Below the pieces are notes generated by a model. The model made no database searches. It saw only the letters and a program-made list of their open reading frames with translations, and was not told the origin of the DNA. Below are positions 36,627 to 46,000 of a stretch of DNA of 64,000 nt, piece after piece. The DNA is taken from contig NZ_RKLT01000012.1 in assembly GCF_019599505.1 (NCBI RefSeq), forward strand, positions 1-64,000, given 5' to 3'. Within the stretch, counting starts at the first letter, position 1. Each line of letters opens with the position of its first letter. The translations under genes were made by a program, and so were the position numbers. The stretch comes from Haloarcula nitratireducens. Lineage in GTDB: Archaea; Halobacteriota; Halobacteria; Halobacteriales; Haloarculaceae.

Positions 36627-36869
36627 GGGGCCGCCCGAGTGCCGGATGGGTGAAAGCCCGGCACGGCCGCAGGCCGCGCCCGGAACACAGCGAGCGGAGC
36701 GAGCGTCCTCGTTCCGGCGAGGGAGGGCGGCCCCGAGGGTTCTGCTGTTGTGGTCGGGTTGGACTGAAAGGGGCACGGCGCTGGCGCTTGCTGTGGTCGG
36801 GTCAGCGACCCCTCTCCGAGCGCAGCGAGGAGATGTCGCTGAGCGACCGCCAGCGCCGTGGGGCTTTCA
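36627..36869. ncRNA. Array of strong GC hairpins, candidate structured RNA or replication/transfer element
   Basis: Several complementary arms sit within 243 bases. These are GGGGCCGCCC (36627-36636) with GGGCGGCCCC (36725-36734), GTGCCGG (36639-36645) with CCGGCAC (36658-36664), and CGGAAC (36681-36686) with GTTCCG (36711-36716). A long outer stem pairs TGAAAGGGGCACGGCGCTGG (from 36765) with the segment ending at 36869, 19 of 22 positions complementary. An inner stem reads GTCAGCGAC near 36801. The nested folding is far beyond chance for one locus, but whether it is transcribed is unknown. Confidence 0.5.
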
Positions 36870-37613
36870 AGGTGTGCTGGTTCTGTTTCATCGCCACTGT
36901 CGCCGACAATCCGAATCTAGTTACTCCGGTTCGCTATCTCTGGAATATTTCAGCGGTACGCGTGTTAGTGCTGTCAATTATCACCGGAATAGCGTTGCCC
37001 GCTTTTCTCCGGAGAACTTCTGTTGATCTGTAGCGACTTGGATCTCCGTAGCAGAATCTAGTTAGAGCCCCCTCGCTCTTTTCGTCCGGAAATGAGGTAC
37101 ACGCTCAGGGACGTTTCCTCGTACTCGTATCTCCACCGGAGCACCATTCGGGACTGCCGCTCCCGGCATCTTGCTAACCTTCATAGCCGCCCAGCGGCGG
37201 CTGCTGCCGCTGCATTCGATAACACGGGAAACAACAAATCAAGCCAGTCTGTCAGTCCCACACCGCTCACACACCAGTCTCTCGACGTTTGCTCCTGGCC
37301 GCCAGCCCCATAAGTCGTTCACCGGAAACCCGGTGTCTTTCGGCTATCTGTCTGCCTCACGCCTAAGCAGAGACCTCGATTCGTTGCCAAGCAGTACAAT
37401 CGACGCCGAGAGTGACCAACTGCCAACGACAGGGCAGTCATGTCGATCTCGCCCTAGACTGCATACAATCAACTGTGCGACGTCATCGCTGAGAGTGAAA
37501 GGACCGCCCCGCGCTAGAACACGGGGCAGAGTGGTCTGCGCCCCCTCTCTCGTAAGTAGGCAACGCGGACCATCGCTAGGTGAGATGGCATACGTGAAAA
37601 GCGCACGGGTCGC
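36870..37613. other. Intergenic region after the hairpin array
   Basis: No gene is supported. A small hairpin GCCCCG / CGGGGC lies near 37506-37527, and the left copies of two direct repeats, at 37513-37522 and 37539-37553, are annotated as a finding. Otherwise I see nothing. Confidence 0.35.
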
Positions 37614-37805
37614 TCAGTCGAGACCGACAAGACGACGGCCAATCCACCGGGCGACGTATATCGCTACTAAGAGACCAGCGGCCTGGCTGACTGGTGATTC
37701 AAACGCCACGAGCGGGATCGAAATAGCGACGAGGGCAATAACCACATAGACCAGAAATCCAACGATTCTTCGGGTCGCGAGTTCAACGATGTCCGCGGCG
37801 GACAT
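37614..37805 (-). CDS. Small two-helix membrane protein
   Basis: A 63-residue protein with two hydrophobic helices (about residues 14-33 and 38-54) and basic ends (ATRRIVGF, ARWIGRRLVGLD). Its ATG directly follows the TGA of the upstream gene (TGAATG, 37803-37808), so the two are cotranscribed. Function not recognised; its position divergent from module 2 suggests an accessory transfer role. Confidence 0.6.
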   Translation of the reverse strand: MSAADIVELATRRIVGFLVYVVIALVAISIPLVAFESPVSQAAGLLVAIYVARWIGRRLVGLD

Positions 37806-38063
37806 TCAGCCCTCACCTCCAGTCTGTTGCTCGCCAGCGAGATCGTCGAACACAGCGGCGAGCCCATCATCGTCTGGACGAGGCTTGTACCCAGTGCTAC
37901 CATCAAGGGCAACAAGGAAGCGAGCGGCTAGGTCGTATGCCTCGTACACTTCGATCTCTCGCCGATCAGCGACATCTTTGATCGCGCCATGCAGCGAGTA
38001 GTCGATGTAATAGTGTGGTCGTATGCCGTCGTATCTCGCCGTCATTGATAAGATGCTATTCAA
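37806..38063 (-). CDS. Small hypothetical protein, divergent from conjugation module 2
   Basis: An 85-residue soluble protein. Its core reads RYDGIRPHYYIDYSLHGAIK, DVADRREIEVYEAYDLAARF, LVALDGSTGYKPRP, with helical periodicity and an acidic tail. MTARYDG at 38045 is an alternative start. It shares with module 2 the intergenic region holding two TTTGGAC repeats, and so may be the local regulator, but no canonical DNA-binding motif is clear. Confidence 0.6.
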   Translation of the reverse strand: MNSILSMTARYDGIRPHYYIDYSLHGAIKDVADRREIEVYEAYDLAARFLVALDGSTGYKPRPDDDGLAAVFDDLAGEQQTGGEG

Positions 38064-38080
38064 TTTGAACGCTCATAGTA

Positions 38081-38120
38081 GTTTGGACTAACTTGGTAGC
38101 TTTTGGACCAAACTTTTATT
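38081..38120. promoter_or_regulatory. Two operator-like repeats and a TATA-like stretch before module 2
   Basis: GTTTGGACTAAC (38081-38092) and TTTGGACCAAAC (38102-38113) are near-identical, near-palindromic copies with TTTGGAC starting 20 bases apart, two helical turns. The TATA-like CTTTTATT (38113-38120) follows directly. Location between divergent genes suggests autoregulated control of the module 2 operon. Confidence 0.45.
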
Positions 38121-38195
38121 GCTAGTGAGTGTGTTGTCTAGACTAGGCGTAAGAGGTGCTAGAACACTGATGACGTACGCCCCCTCTCTCGTCCC

Positions 38196-38690
38196 ATGTT
38201 CGAGTTATCGCTCCCCGACGATCTCGGGGACACGGCAGCGCAGTTCGTCGACCGTCTTGACACGGTCGAACGAAGCATTCTCGATCAGCTGTCCGTCCAG
38301 CAGGTGCGTTCAATCGCGATCCTGCTGGGCGTCACGGCGACAACGTCGGGCGTGGCAGCTGCACAGAGTGTCAGCGAAGTCGGGAGCGCAATGTGTGGTT
38401 CCGGTGTCGGGCAGCTCGTCGGGTTCGGATTCATCGCCGGGTCGCTGTACTTCGTGCTGAAGGGTGTCGCGAAGGCCATGGCTGCGATGGACAAGATGGG
38501 CTCGACGAAACAGCAGTCGGCTCGCGAAGGGAAGGAGGCGATGGCCGGCTCGGCGAAGACCTTCTCGGCGGCGTTCATCCCGGCTGTCGCCGCGGGCGTC
38601 TTCGAGGTGCTGGGCATCTCGACGGTCTCCTGTATGTCGCCAAGCCAGTGGAGCGTTCTGATGGCCGGCGTCACTGCGCTCCCATTCTAA
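38196..38690 (+). CDS. VirB2/TrbC-like pilin-type membrane protein, module 2
   Basis: A 164-residue protein. An acidic N-terminal segment precedes a signal-like helix ending SGVAAAQ (about residues 38-57), then two helices (about 70-90 and 124-143). EVGSAMCG (Cys 67) and VSCMSPS (Cys 146) parallel EVGSVYCG and SNCVSPF in the first protein of module 1, suggesting a shared, possibly disulfide-linked pilin-like fold. It is followed after 13 bases by the VirB6-like gene, in the same order as in many transfer operons. Confidence 0.7.
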   Translation: MFELSLPDDLGDTAAQFVDRLDTVERSILDQLSVQQVRSIAILLGVTATTSGVAAAQSVSEVGSAMCGSGVGQLVGFGFIAGSLYFVLKGVAKAMAAMDKMGSTKQQSAREGKEAMAGSAKTFSAAFIPAVAAGVFEVLGISTVSCMSPSQWSVLMAGVTALPF

Positions 38691-38703
38691 CAGAGCCCCG
38701 CCC

Positions 38704-39951
38704 GTGCCCGACAATTCTTCTGCACCGACGCCGGCAGAGACGCCGCCACCGTCGCCATCGAACGCGACGAATGGGGCGGCCGGAGAGGCCGGTGGCGGAG
38801 TGTTTCCGTCACCGATAGCGGCGGTGAAGTCACTCATTGAGTGGGCGGTCGACTCGGTCGTCAGCGGCGTGACGACTCTCATAGAGACGTTCAACGGATT
38901 CGTCTTCGGCATCCGCCTCCCAGGACGTGCTGGCGAGGTCGCGTCGTGGGGCCCGCCGGAAGCCGGTCTCTGGTCGGGTGCATGGGCGCTGTACTGGACG
39001 CTCGTCCCGCTGGCCCTCGCACTTCTCGTCTTTCAGGCGATGCGCGTCCAAGGGACTCTCTCGGGACGAGAAACGAAAGCAAAGCTCGGCGAAATCGGAA
39101 AATGTGGTGTCCTCATCCTCGCCGGCTGGCCGGTCGCGATCGGCGGCCTGCACCTCGCCGACTCTATGGCGATGGCACTGGCTCCAGACGCTTCGGCGCT
39201 GTTGTCGACACCCGGGAACATCGGGAAGCTCGGGCTCGGGATACTCGTCGGCGCGGGGCTGCTGCTAACCCAGTCCACCCTCGTCGCGACGGCAATCGTC
39301 GTTGTGTTCGTCGAGCACGTTGTGCTTATCGCGGCCGTCGCCGGCTGGCCGATCTGGTGGGCGCTTCGCCCCTCTGACTCCGGGTTTGCGAACGCTGCTT
39401 CCGGTATTGGCCTCTCGATGTATGTCGGCGTCGCTGGCGCGAAGGTTGTCCAGGCCTGTATCGCCTTCTTCGTCTTTCACAGCGAGTGGTCGCTAGCCGG
39501 CGGCGTCGGTGACGCCGTGCTTTCGCTGCTAGGATCGGCGGTCGGCCTCGGTGTGGCCTTCGTCGGCGTTCCGGTCGTCATCGGCCGCAACTTCGTGCCC
39601 GAAGTGATGACTGTCCTCGGGACTCCGGGTGTCAAGGTTGCTGAGTCATCGGCTTCGGTTGCGAGAGACAGGGCTGGTGGCGCGGCAGGGACAGCCAGTA
39701 ACTACGCCTCGTCAGCGCGTTCTCGGGCCGCGACGGCCGCTCCGTCGTCGGTTCCATCGCCGACGTGGTCGAGAGGTAACAGCGGTGAAGCTAGCGCGGC
39801 ACAGACGGTCCCTGACGACTACACACCCTCGCCGGAACCTGGGGCGCAACAGGCGTCCTCGCTGTCGTCGCCTGACAGCGAGGCTTCGTCGAATAGCACT
39901 CCGAACACAAGCAGGAAGCGACGTATCGAAGCCCTCAATGGGCGATACTAA
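38704..39951 (+). CDS. VirB6/TrbL-like channel membrane protein, module 2
   Basis: A 415-residue protein with a GTG start at 38704 (MPDNSSAPTPAETPPP). After a Pro/Ser-rich head come about six membrane helices (roughly residues 85-310). A Ser/Ala/Thr-rich, unstructured C-terminal tail ends SRKRRIEALNGRY. The same head-helices-tail plan is seen in the module 1 protein at 21476. This is the expected inner-membrane channel component next to a VirB4 ATPase. Confidence 0.75.
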   Translation: MPDNSSAPTPAETPPPSPSNATNGAAGEAGGGVFPSPIAAVKSLIEWAVDSVVSGVTTLIETFNGFVFGIRLPGRAGEVASWGPPEAGLWSGAWALYWTLVPLALALLVFQAMRVQGTLSGRETKAKLGEIGKCGVLILAGWPVAIGGLHLADSMAMALAPDASALLSTPGNIGKLGLGILVGAGLLLTQSTLVATAIVVVFVEHVVLIAAVAGWPIWWALRPSDSGFANAASGIGLSMYVGVAGAKVVQACIAFFVFHSEWSLAGGVGDAVLSLLGSAVGLGVAFVGVPVVIGRNFVPEVMTVLGTPGVKVAESSASVARDRAGGAAGTASNYASSARSRAATAAPSSVPSPTWSRGNSGEASAAQTVPDDYTPSPEPGAQQASSLSSPDSEASSNSTPNTSRKRRIEALNGRY

Positions 39952-39972
39952 CCCTCTCACGTGCAGAAACCA

Positions 39973-42900
39973 ATGAGTAACAACTCTCAGACGACAGAAC
40001 AGACGCGCAAAGATCCCGGTCAGCTCGTCCCACCGCGCGTGGACACTGACCCAGAACTACTCGGCGACTACACCTGGAGCGACATGAAGGTCTACAGTCC
40101 AGCCGTGGCCTCACTCCTTGGGAGTGGCGTCGGCGTAGTGATGTCCTCGACGGCACTGGCCGTTGGTGGCCTTGCTGGTGGCCTCGGGCTAGGGCTTACT
40201 GGGACCTACCTCCGAGTCTCTGACCAGCCCTACACGTCACCACGTGGCCGCGTCTCGGCGTGGTCGTCGCACCTCCGTCGACAGTACCTCGACAGCCCTG
40301 ATGACGTGCTTGCCGACGTAACGGGCGTATCTGGTGTCACCGAGCGCGGTTTCCTCAAAATGGACGACGGCCGATTCGTCGTGCCGGTTCCGATCGAACC
40401 GCGGAACACGGCGATGCTCGATGCCGACCAGCGGCACAGGCTTGCGGCATCGCTGTCGTCAGCGATCGATGAACAGCTGACCGACATGCCGTTTCGATTC
40501 TACTCGACGACGCGAGAGGCTGATGTCGATGACGTTGCCGAGCGCTACGAACAACGTGCCCTCAATCCAGAGACCAATGAGCTACAACAGTCGGTGCTGC
40601 TTGATGTCGCCGACTGGCTGACCGAGGCCGATTCTCCGAACTGGGAAGCACGTGATTGGCGGCATTACGTCGTCGTTGAGGCCGATGCGAGCGCGGTGAC
40701 GGGTGCCGATGAGCCGTCGTTCATTGAGATGCTGAATCCGCTGGCGGACGCCGATGCGATCTCCGACAGCGCAATCGAGGCGACGCTGGCCGATCGCGTC
40801 GAGACTGTCCGGGCCGCTATCGGGAGCGTCACAGGCTTAGAGGCTCGCAACCCGACGCCCCACGAGTCGTTGACCGTGGCACGCGAGTACTGGGGACGCG
40901 ATGATGATCTTCCAGACGAGCTGGTCGAGGATCTTGTCGGTGACAATCAAGACGAGGATATCGCTGACCGCCTTGCTCGTAGTGTCGAACCCGAAACGTG
41001 GGATCCACGAAATGGGTGGGTGCAAGTTGGCGATCAATACGCAACGGCCCTCTGGCTAGCCGAGTATCCCACAGAGACCGCGAGTCTCTGGCTCAAGGAC
41101 CTCTGCACGCTTCGCGGTGTCGACGTCGATGTGACAGTCAACGCTAATCCAGTCCCACTTGACGATGGTGTCCACGAAGCGGGAGCGAAGGCCGCCGATA
41201 TCGGCTCCGAAGGTGAGGAACGCGCCGAAGAACGGGACATCACGGCGATGGATACTGAGACCGCGGGAGAGGCGACCCGCAAGCTGCGCGAACTGTTCCG
41301 CCAGACGCCCTCCCAACCGTGGCGACTCTCGACGTACGTCGTGGTCCGGGCCGATGACCGAGATGCACTCGACGCGGCGACCGAGGAACTGGCGACATTC
41401 GACAATGTCGAGGGAGCAAAGCGGCGGGCCCTGCAGACCGCTCGCGAAACGGTACGCGACACACTAACCGGCGCACCGGCGAACACGACGCCCGTTATTC
41501 CCGGTGCTGCCCAAGAGTGTGCCTTCCGTGCGGCCTCGCCATTGACGGGTGATCGGTGGGATGCAGAGACGCCAGCCGAAAAAGACCGTCTCGTCCCGGG
41601 CGCAGTCATCGGGTCAATGTTTCCCTTCGCCGCTCTCGACCGGCGCGAAGCGACCGGGATGGACTGGGGGCGAAACGAGGAGAACGGGTCACATCTTCGG
41701 CTCTCGCCATTCGAACGCGGCGGCGGGCCGCACATGCTGACGATTGGACAGACGCGGTCGGGGAAGACCTACTCGGCCAGCAAGGCAGCGCTGCGATGGT
41801 ATCTCGAACGCGATGATCGGACGCTCATCGTGTGTGATACGCAACGCGGGTTCGACGGGCTAACGCAACTCTGTGAGGGCGAGCACATCGTCGTCGACGG
41901 GAACCAGTCAGTCAACCCGCTCCGTATCGAACCCTCGCCGGATCACCGTGCTGAGGGTGCCGACGAGTTCCGCATGACCGTTGAGGAAACGGTCGGCTTT
42001 CTGGTTGGGTTGCTTCGAGCCGATGATGTCGCCGACGCCGGGGAGTACGCGCCACTGCTAGCCCAGGCGGCCGAACGAACACTCACAAATGCGGGCATCG
42101 AACCAGGCCAGCCCGAGACATTTGATGCCGGGAACCCGAACCTCTCGGATCTCCTCGAGACGCTAACGGACATGACCTCGAATCCCGAGGAGTATACGAT
42201 GGCCGACGGTGAGGGCCACGAAGGGGAGACGCATCTCGAACAGGTCGGCGAATTGCTGACGAAACTCCGGTCGTTCCAGGAAGGTGGGAAGTACGCGAGT
42301 CTGCTCGGAGCTGATGAACTGGGACTCCTCGACGACGACGTGGACATGGCGTACCTCGACTTGCACGCTGTCGGCGGCAGTAATGACGCCGAGAAATCGG
42401 CGAATCTCCAGTTGATGCTCTCACAGGTACGGGAGAAGATCAAGCAAACCGACGGTGAGGTCGTCTGTATGTTCGACGAGGCCCATGTGCTTCTCGACGC
42501 CGACCGAACGGCTGACTGGTTGCAGAAAGCAGCGCGGGAGTTCGCTCGGTATGACGCTTCGCTGTGGTTCCTCTCCCAGTCGCCCAAAGACTTCGTGTCG
42601 GGAAAGGGTGAGACCGACGCTCGGGACACGATTCGGGCGCAGTGTTCCACGGTGCACTTCTTCCGAACGCCGCGGGTCGACGAGGACGTCCTCGCACAGT
42701 TTGGCCTCAACAGCGCCCAGCGGGAGTTCGTACGGGACATAGCCGTTCGTGGGAAAGAAGGTCGGGGATACTCTGAGTGTCTCATTGACGCTGAGGATAT
42801 CGAGGGGTGGATTCCGTGCTATGTCGAGGCCACGCCGCTGGAAGATCGAGTGCTCACCTACTCTCGGCGCGAGGCAAGCGGTCATGGCACGGCAAGAGAG

Positions 42901-43005
42901 GATTTTGTCGAACATATGACCGACGGAACGGCTGTTCCCTCGAACGGTGAGAGTGGCATCTCACAGCCTGCTGACGAAGCTGAAGTGAACGGGGGGCGAG
43001 AGTAA
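39973..43005 (+). CDS. VirB4-family conjugation ATPase, module 2
   Basis: Transfer motor ATPase of 1010 residues from the ATG at 39973 (MSNNSQTTEQTRKD). A GTG at 39961 would add four residues. Two hydrophobic helices near residues 40-75 resemble a fused VirB3-like segment. Walker A is IGQTRSGKTYS (about 590-600) and Walker B is VVCMFDEAHVLLDAD (about 829-843), followed by LWFLSQSPKDFV. It is related in plan to the module 1 VirB4, but identity is clearly low over the visible motifs, so the two modules are old relatives rather than a recent duplication. Its TAA overlaps the next ATG (TAATG). Confidence 0.9.
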   Translation: MSNNSQTTEQTRKDPGQLVPPRVDTDPELLGDYTWSDMKVYSPAVASLLGSGVGVVMSSTALAVGGLAGGLGLGLTGTYLRVSDQPYTSPRGRVSAWSSHLRRQYLDSPDDVLADVTGVSGVTERGFLKMDDGRFVVPVPIEPRNTAMLDADQRHRLAASLSSAIDEQLTDMPFRFYSTTREADVDDVAERYEQRALNPETNELQQSVLLDVADWLTEADSPNWEARDWRHYVVVEADASAVTGADEPSFIEMLNPLADADAISDSAIEATLADRVETVRAAIGSVTGLEARNPTPHESLTVAREYWGRDDDLPDELVEDLVGDNQDEDIADRLARSVEPETWDPRNGWVQVGDQYATALWLAEYPTETASLWLKDLCTLRGVDVDVTVNANPVPLDDGVHEAGAKAADIGSEGEERAEERDITAMDTETAGEATRKLRELFRQTPSQPWRLSTYVVVRADDRDALDAATEELATFDNVEGAKRRALQTARETVRDTLTGAPANTTPVIPGAAQECAFRAASPLTGDRWDAETPAEKDRLVPGAVIGSMFPFAALDRREATGMDWGRNEENGSHLRLSPFERGGGPHMLTIGQTRSGKTYSASKAALRWYLERDDRTLIVCDTQRGFDGLTQLCEGEHIVVDGNQSVNPLRIEPSPDHRAEGADEFRMTVEETVGFLVGLLRADDVADAGEYAPLLAQAAERTLTNAGIEPGQPETFDAGNPNLSDLLETLTDMTSNPEEYTMADGEGHEGETHLEQVGELLTKLRSFQEGGKYASLLGADELGLLDDDVDMAYLDLHAVGGSNDAEKSANLQLMLSQVREKIKQTDGEVVCMFDEAHVLLDADRTADWLQKAAREFARYDASLWFLSQSPKDFVSGKGETDARDTIRAQCSTVHFFRTPRVDEDVLAQFGLNSAQREFVRDIAVRGKEGRGYSECLIDAEDIEGWIPCYVEATPLEDRVLTYSRREASGHGTAREDFVEHMTDGTAVPSNGESGISQPADEAEVNGGRE

Positions 43006-46000
43006 TGGGCCTTCTCGACCGCTTTGCCACGACGACCGACACGGAGACATCGGGGTACGAAACTACGCAGGTTGACGCCGACCTCGCTGAGGCGTTGACG
43101 TCGCCAGGTGAACGTGACGCTATCTCGGTGCGACCAAACCGTGACAATGGCGGGATAGAGGCGATGGACAGCGTCCTGGAGTCGTTGCACTCTGTCGAAA
43201 CGTCCTCGGGCCTCCTCCGTGGTGGCAACGAGAATATCAGTCCTGCCCACTCGTTCGAAGTGCGATACACGCGACCCAACGACGGCGGCGATCGAGTGCT
43301 ATCGCTTCGTTACGTTGCCGGTGATGACCGGACTGACGGCCCACTCGAACGGCAACTGACCTCGCAGTATCCCGACTCACAACTCTCGCGAACTTCCTCT
43401 GAGTTACTCTCTAGGAGTAGTGTCGAAGGCCGACATATCGCCGGGGCGCGATTGCAGCTCCGACGCTACACGCTGTACCCAATCAAGAACGTAGACCTCC
43501 CTGGGTTCACCACCGACCCAATGGGGAGTATCCTCGAAGAAATGGTTGGCCAACAAGCCGAGGATGCGACCGACGCCGACGTCGTCGTGCAAATCCAGTT
43601 CAAGCCCGCCCAGCGGAACTGGACGGACGGTATTGAGAATGGCCACGGCGTCCTTGACGATAGTGACGAGCGAGTTCGGGGCGACCCGAGTATCAAATCA
43701 CTAGCGATGAACCTCCGAGAGCCGACGTTCGAGAAACAGTGGCGGCTGTTCACGCGGGAGACCATCGAGTATCCGCCGTCGAAAGTTGAGAAACAGGTCG
43801 CGAAGCTCCTCGAAGAACAGCAAGGCCAGAAAGGATGGCGGCTGTGTCTCCGAGTGTTCGCTATCTCCGACGACCCCGACGTTGCGATCTCGCGGGCCAG
43901 CAGCACTGCTGGAATGTTCCGGAACTTCTACGAGAACAACGCCGAGCAAACGTTCGTCCCTGACCCGCTCGACGGCCGCGAACTGCGCAACGTCGTCGAG
44001 AAAGCGGCTGAACGAGAGTGGGCCGACCACGGTATCGTCAAGGCTCAACGAGAGGTGTCGGGCCTGCTGAACGTTCCCGAGGCCGACCATGTTGCTACGA
44101 ACAAGATGCGTTGGTCGATGTCTCGACCGGGTGAGGGGATTCCGCCAGGAACGCCGCGTTTCGACTTTCAGGCTCATGACGTCGCTGGAGCCGACGATGA
44201 CGTCCAACAGGTCGCGATGCTCGACGAATCGTCAGTCGGCGATCCCTACTGGTACGGGTTCGGGAGTCGCCACGGTGTCGAAGCTGGTGTGACGCCCGAA
44301 ACCCTCGAGACCCACCAGTTCGTCGGCGGCGGAACCGGGAAAGGCAAGACGACGTGGTTGGTCAACTTCGCCAGTCAAGTCATGCAGCGGGGGCATGGCG
44401 CGTTGATCTTCGATCCGAAAGGCAAGGACGCCGACGAGTTCGTTCGGGAGTGGCCTGATGACCGCGACCGCGAGGATTTCGTGTTCGTCGATCTCACCGA
44501 CGAGTTCGATAAGCAGGTCCGATTCAACTTCCTCGAAGTGCCCAGCGACGCGGATCCTGACAGTCGGCAGTTCGCGTCAACCGTTGAGGCGCTCTGTGAC
44601 GATCTCGCCAGTATGGTCGCACTGGCCGGCGGCCAGGACAACTACTGGGGTGCTCGGATGGATCGTGTTGTCCGGACGTTCATCCGTGGAATGGCGAAAT
44701 CGGGCAAGACCTGCACACTGCTTGACTTGGCAGCATTATGTACCGCCGAGGAGAACCGCGAGCGGTTCACCGAATGGATGGACCGGGAACGGCTCCAGTT
44801 CATCAAGCGAACCGCCGAACGCATTGAGGGCTTCGACGACGCCGATCTCGAACCACTGGCCGGGCGTCTCGACCAGTGGATTCAGAACGACGCGATTCGG
44901 GACCTGATTGCAGCGAGAGAGTCGACGGTTAGCATCCGCGATGTCGTACGTGAGGGGAAGGTTGTCGTCGTGCGAAACGCGCCGTCGTCGGGAGAGACAG
45001 AGAAGCGATTGTTCGCGACAGCCCTCATTCGTCGTGCCTGGGTTGCTGTTCGGGAGAACACCGACGCGCCACCGTTCTACGTGATCTGCGACGAGTTCGA
45101 CAGTATCGTCTCCGACCGGACCGATATCGCAAGTATCCTCTCTGAAGCGCGAGCGTTCGAGTTCTGTCTCACCCTCTCATGTCAGAATCCCTCGAATCAG
45201 CTCCCCGAACGGGTACAGAAAGCTATCGAGAACCAGTGCGAGACGTTCATCTCGTTCAACCCTGGCGGGCGCGATGATGCTCGTCTCATCGCCGGCCAGC
45301 ACTCCCGGGATGTCGAACAAGCGGACCTGACGAATCTCTCAAAGTATCGCTTCTACATGCGGACTCACGACGCCGATGATGAACTCACTCACTCCTACAA
45401 GGTCGATGCCTTCCCGCCGATTGGTGAGACACGAGAGGGGGTATCTGGTGTGGCTGGATTGTCCGACGATGAATTGACCCAACTCAAGCGCGAGAGCGTC
45501 GAGCAGTATGGCGAGGAAGCCGAGTCGCCCGCCCAACAGCGCCAGGCAAGTCACTTCTACGGCGAAGATAGCGATGTCGAGGCCGATGATGGCGATATCC
45601 GTCACGATGACCAGACCGCTGAGCGGGCCGTACTGAAAGCTGTCTTCGACGAGAGTATCCATGCCAACGGCGTCGAGACCGGCGGGTTCGTTCCGAAGGG
45701 CGACGCCGAGGCCCGGATACGGGACTACCTCGACGCCGAGGGCGATGGTATCGCCGACGTGTGGGACATCGTCGAGCGAGTCCCCGAGGATCTTCTCGAC
45801 CGGGATCATCGCGATGGCGAGACGCATCTCCGAACCACTGACCGTGGCCAGAGTGAGGTGTTCGCTAGCGGCGACGACGAGAACGCCGGCGGTTTGGAGC
45901 ATCGGCAGTTGCTTCGAGACAGCTACGTTCCGTTGACTCGTCTCGGACTGTGTATCGACATCGTGCAGCAGGACGGCAACGGAGATCTCCCGGATGCTCG

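Noticed and set aside
36557..37033. Long frames over the hairpin array
   Set aside because: The inverted repeats explain the lack of stops; the translations are Arg/Gly-rich and unlike haloarchaeal proteins.
41943..42785. 280-residue minus-strand frame inside the module 2 VirB4 gene
   Set aside because: Ser/Arg-rich antisense shadow of a conserved ATPase domain.
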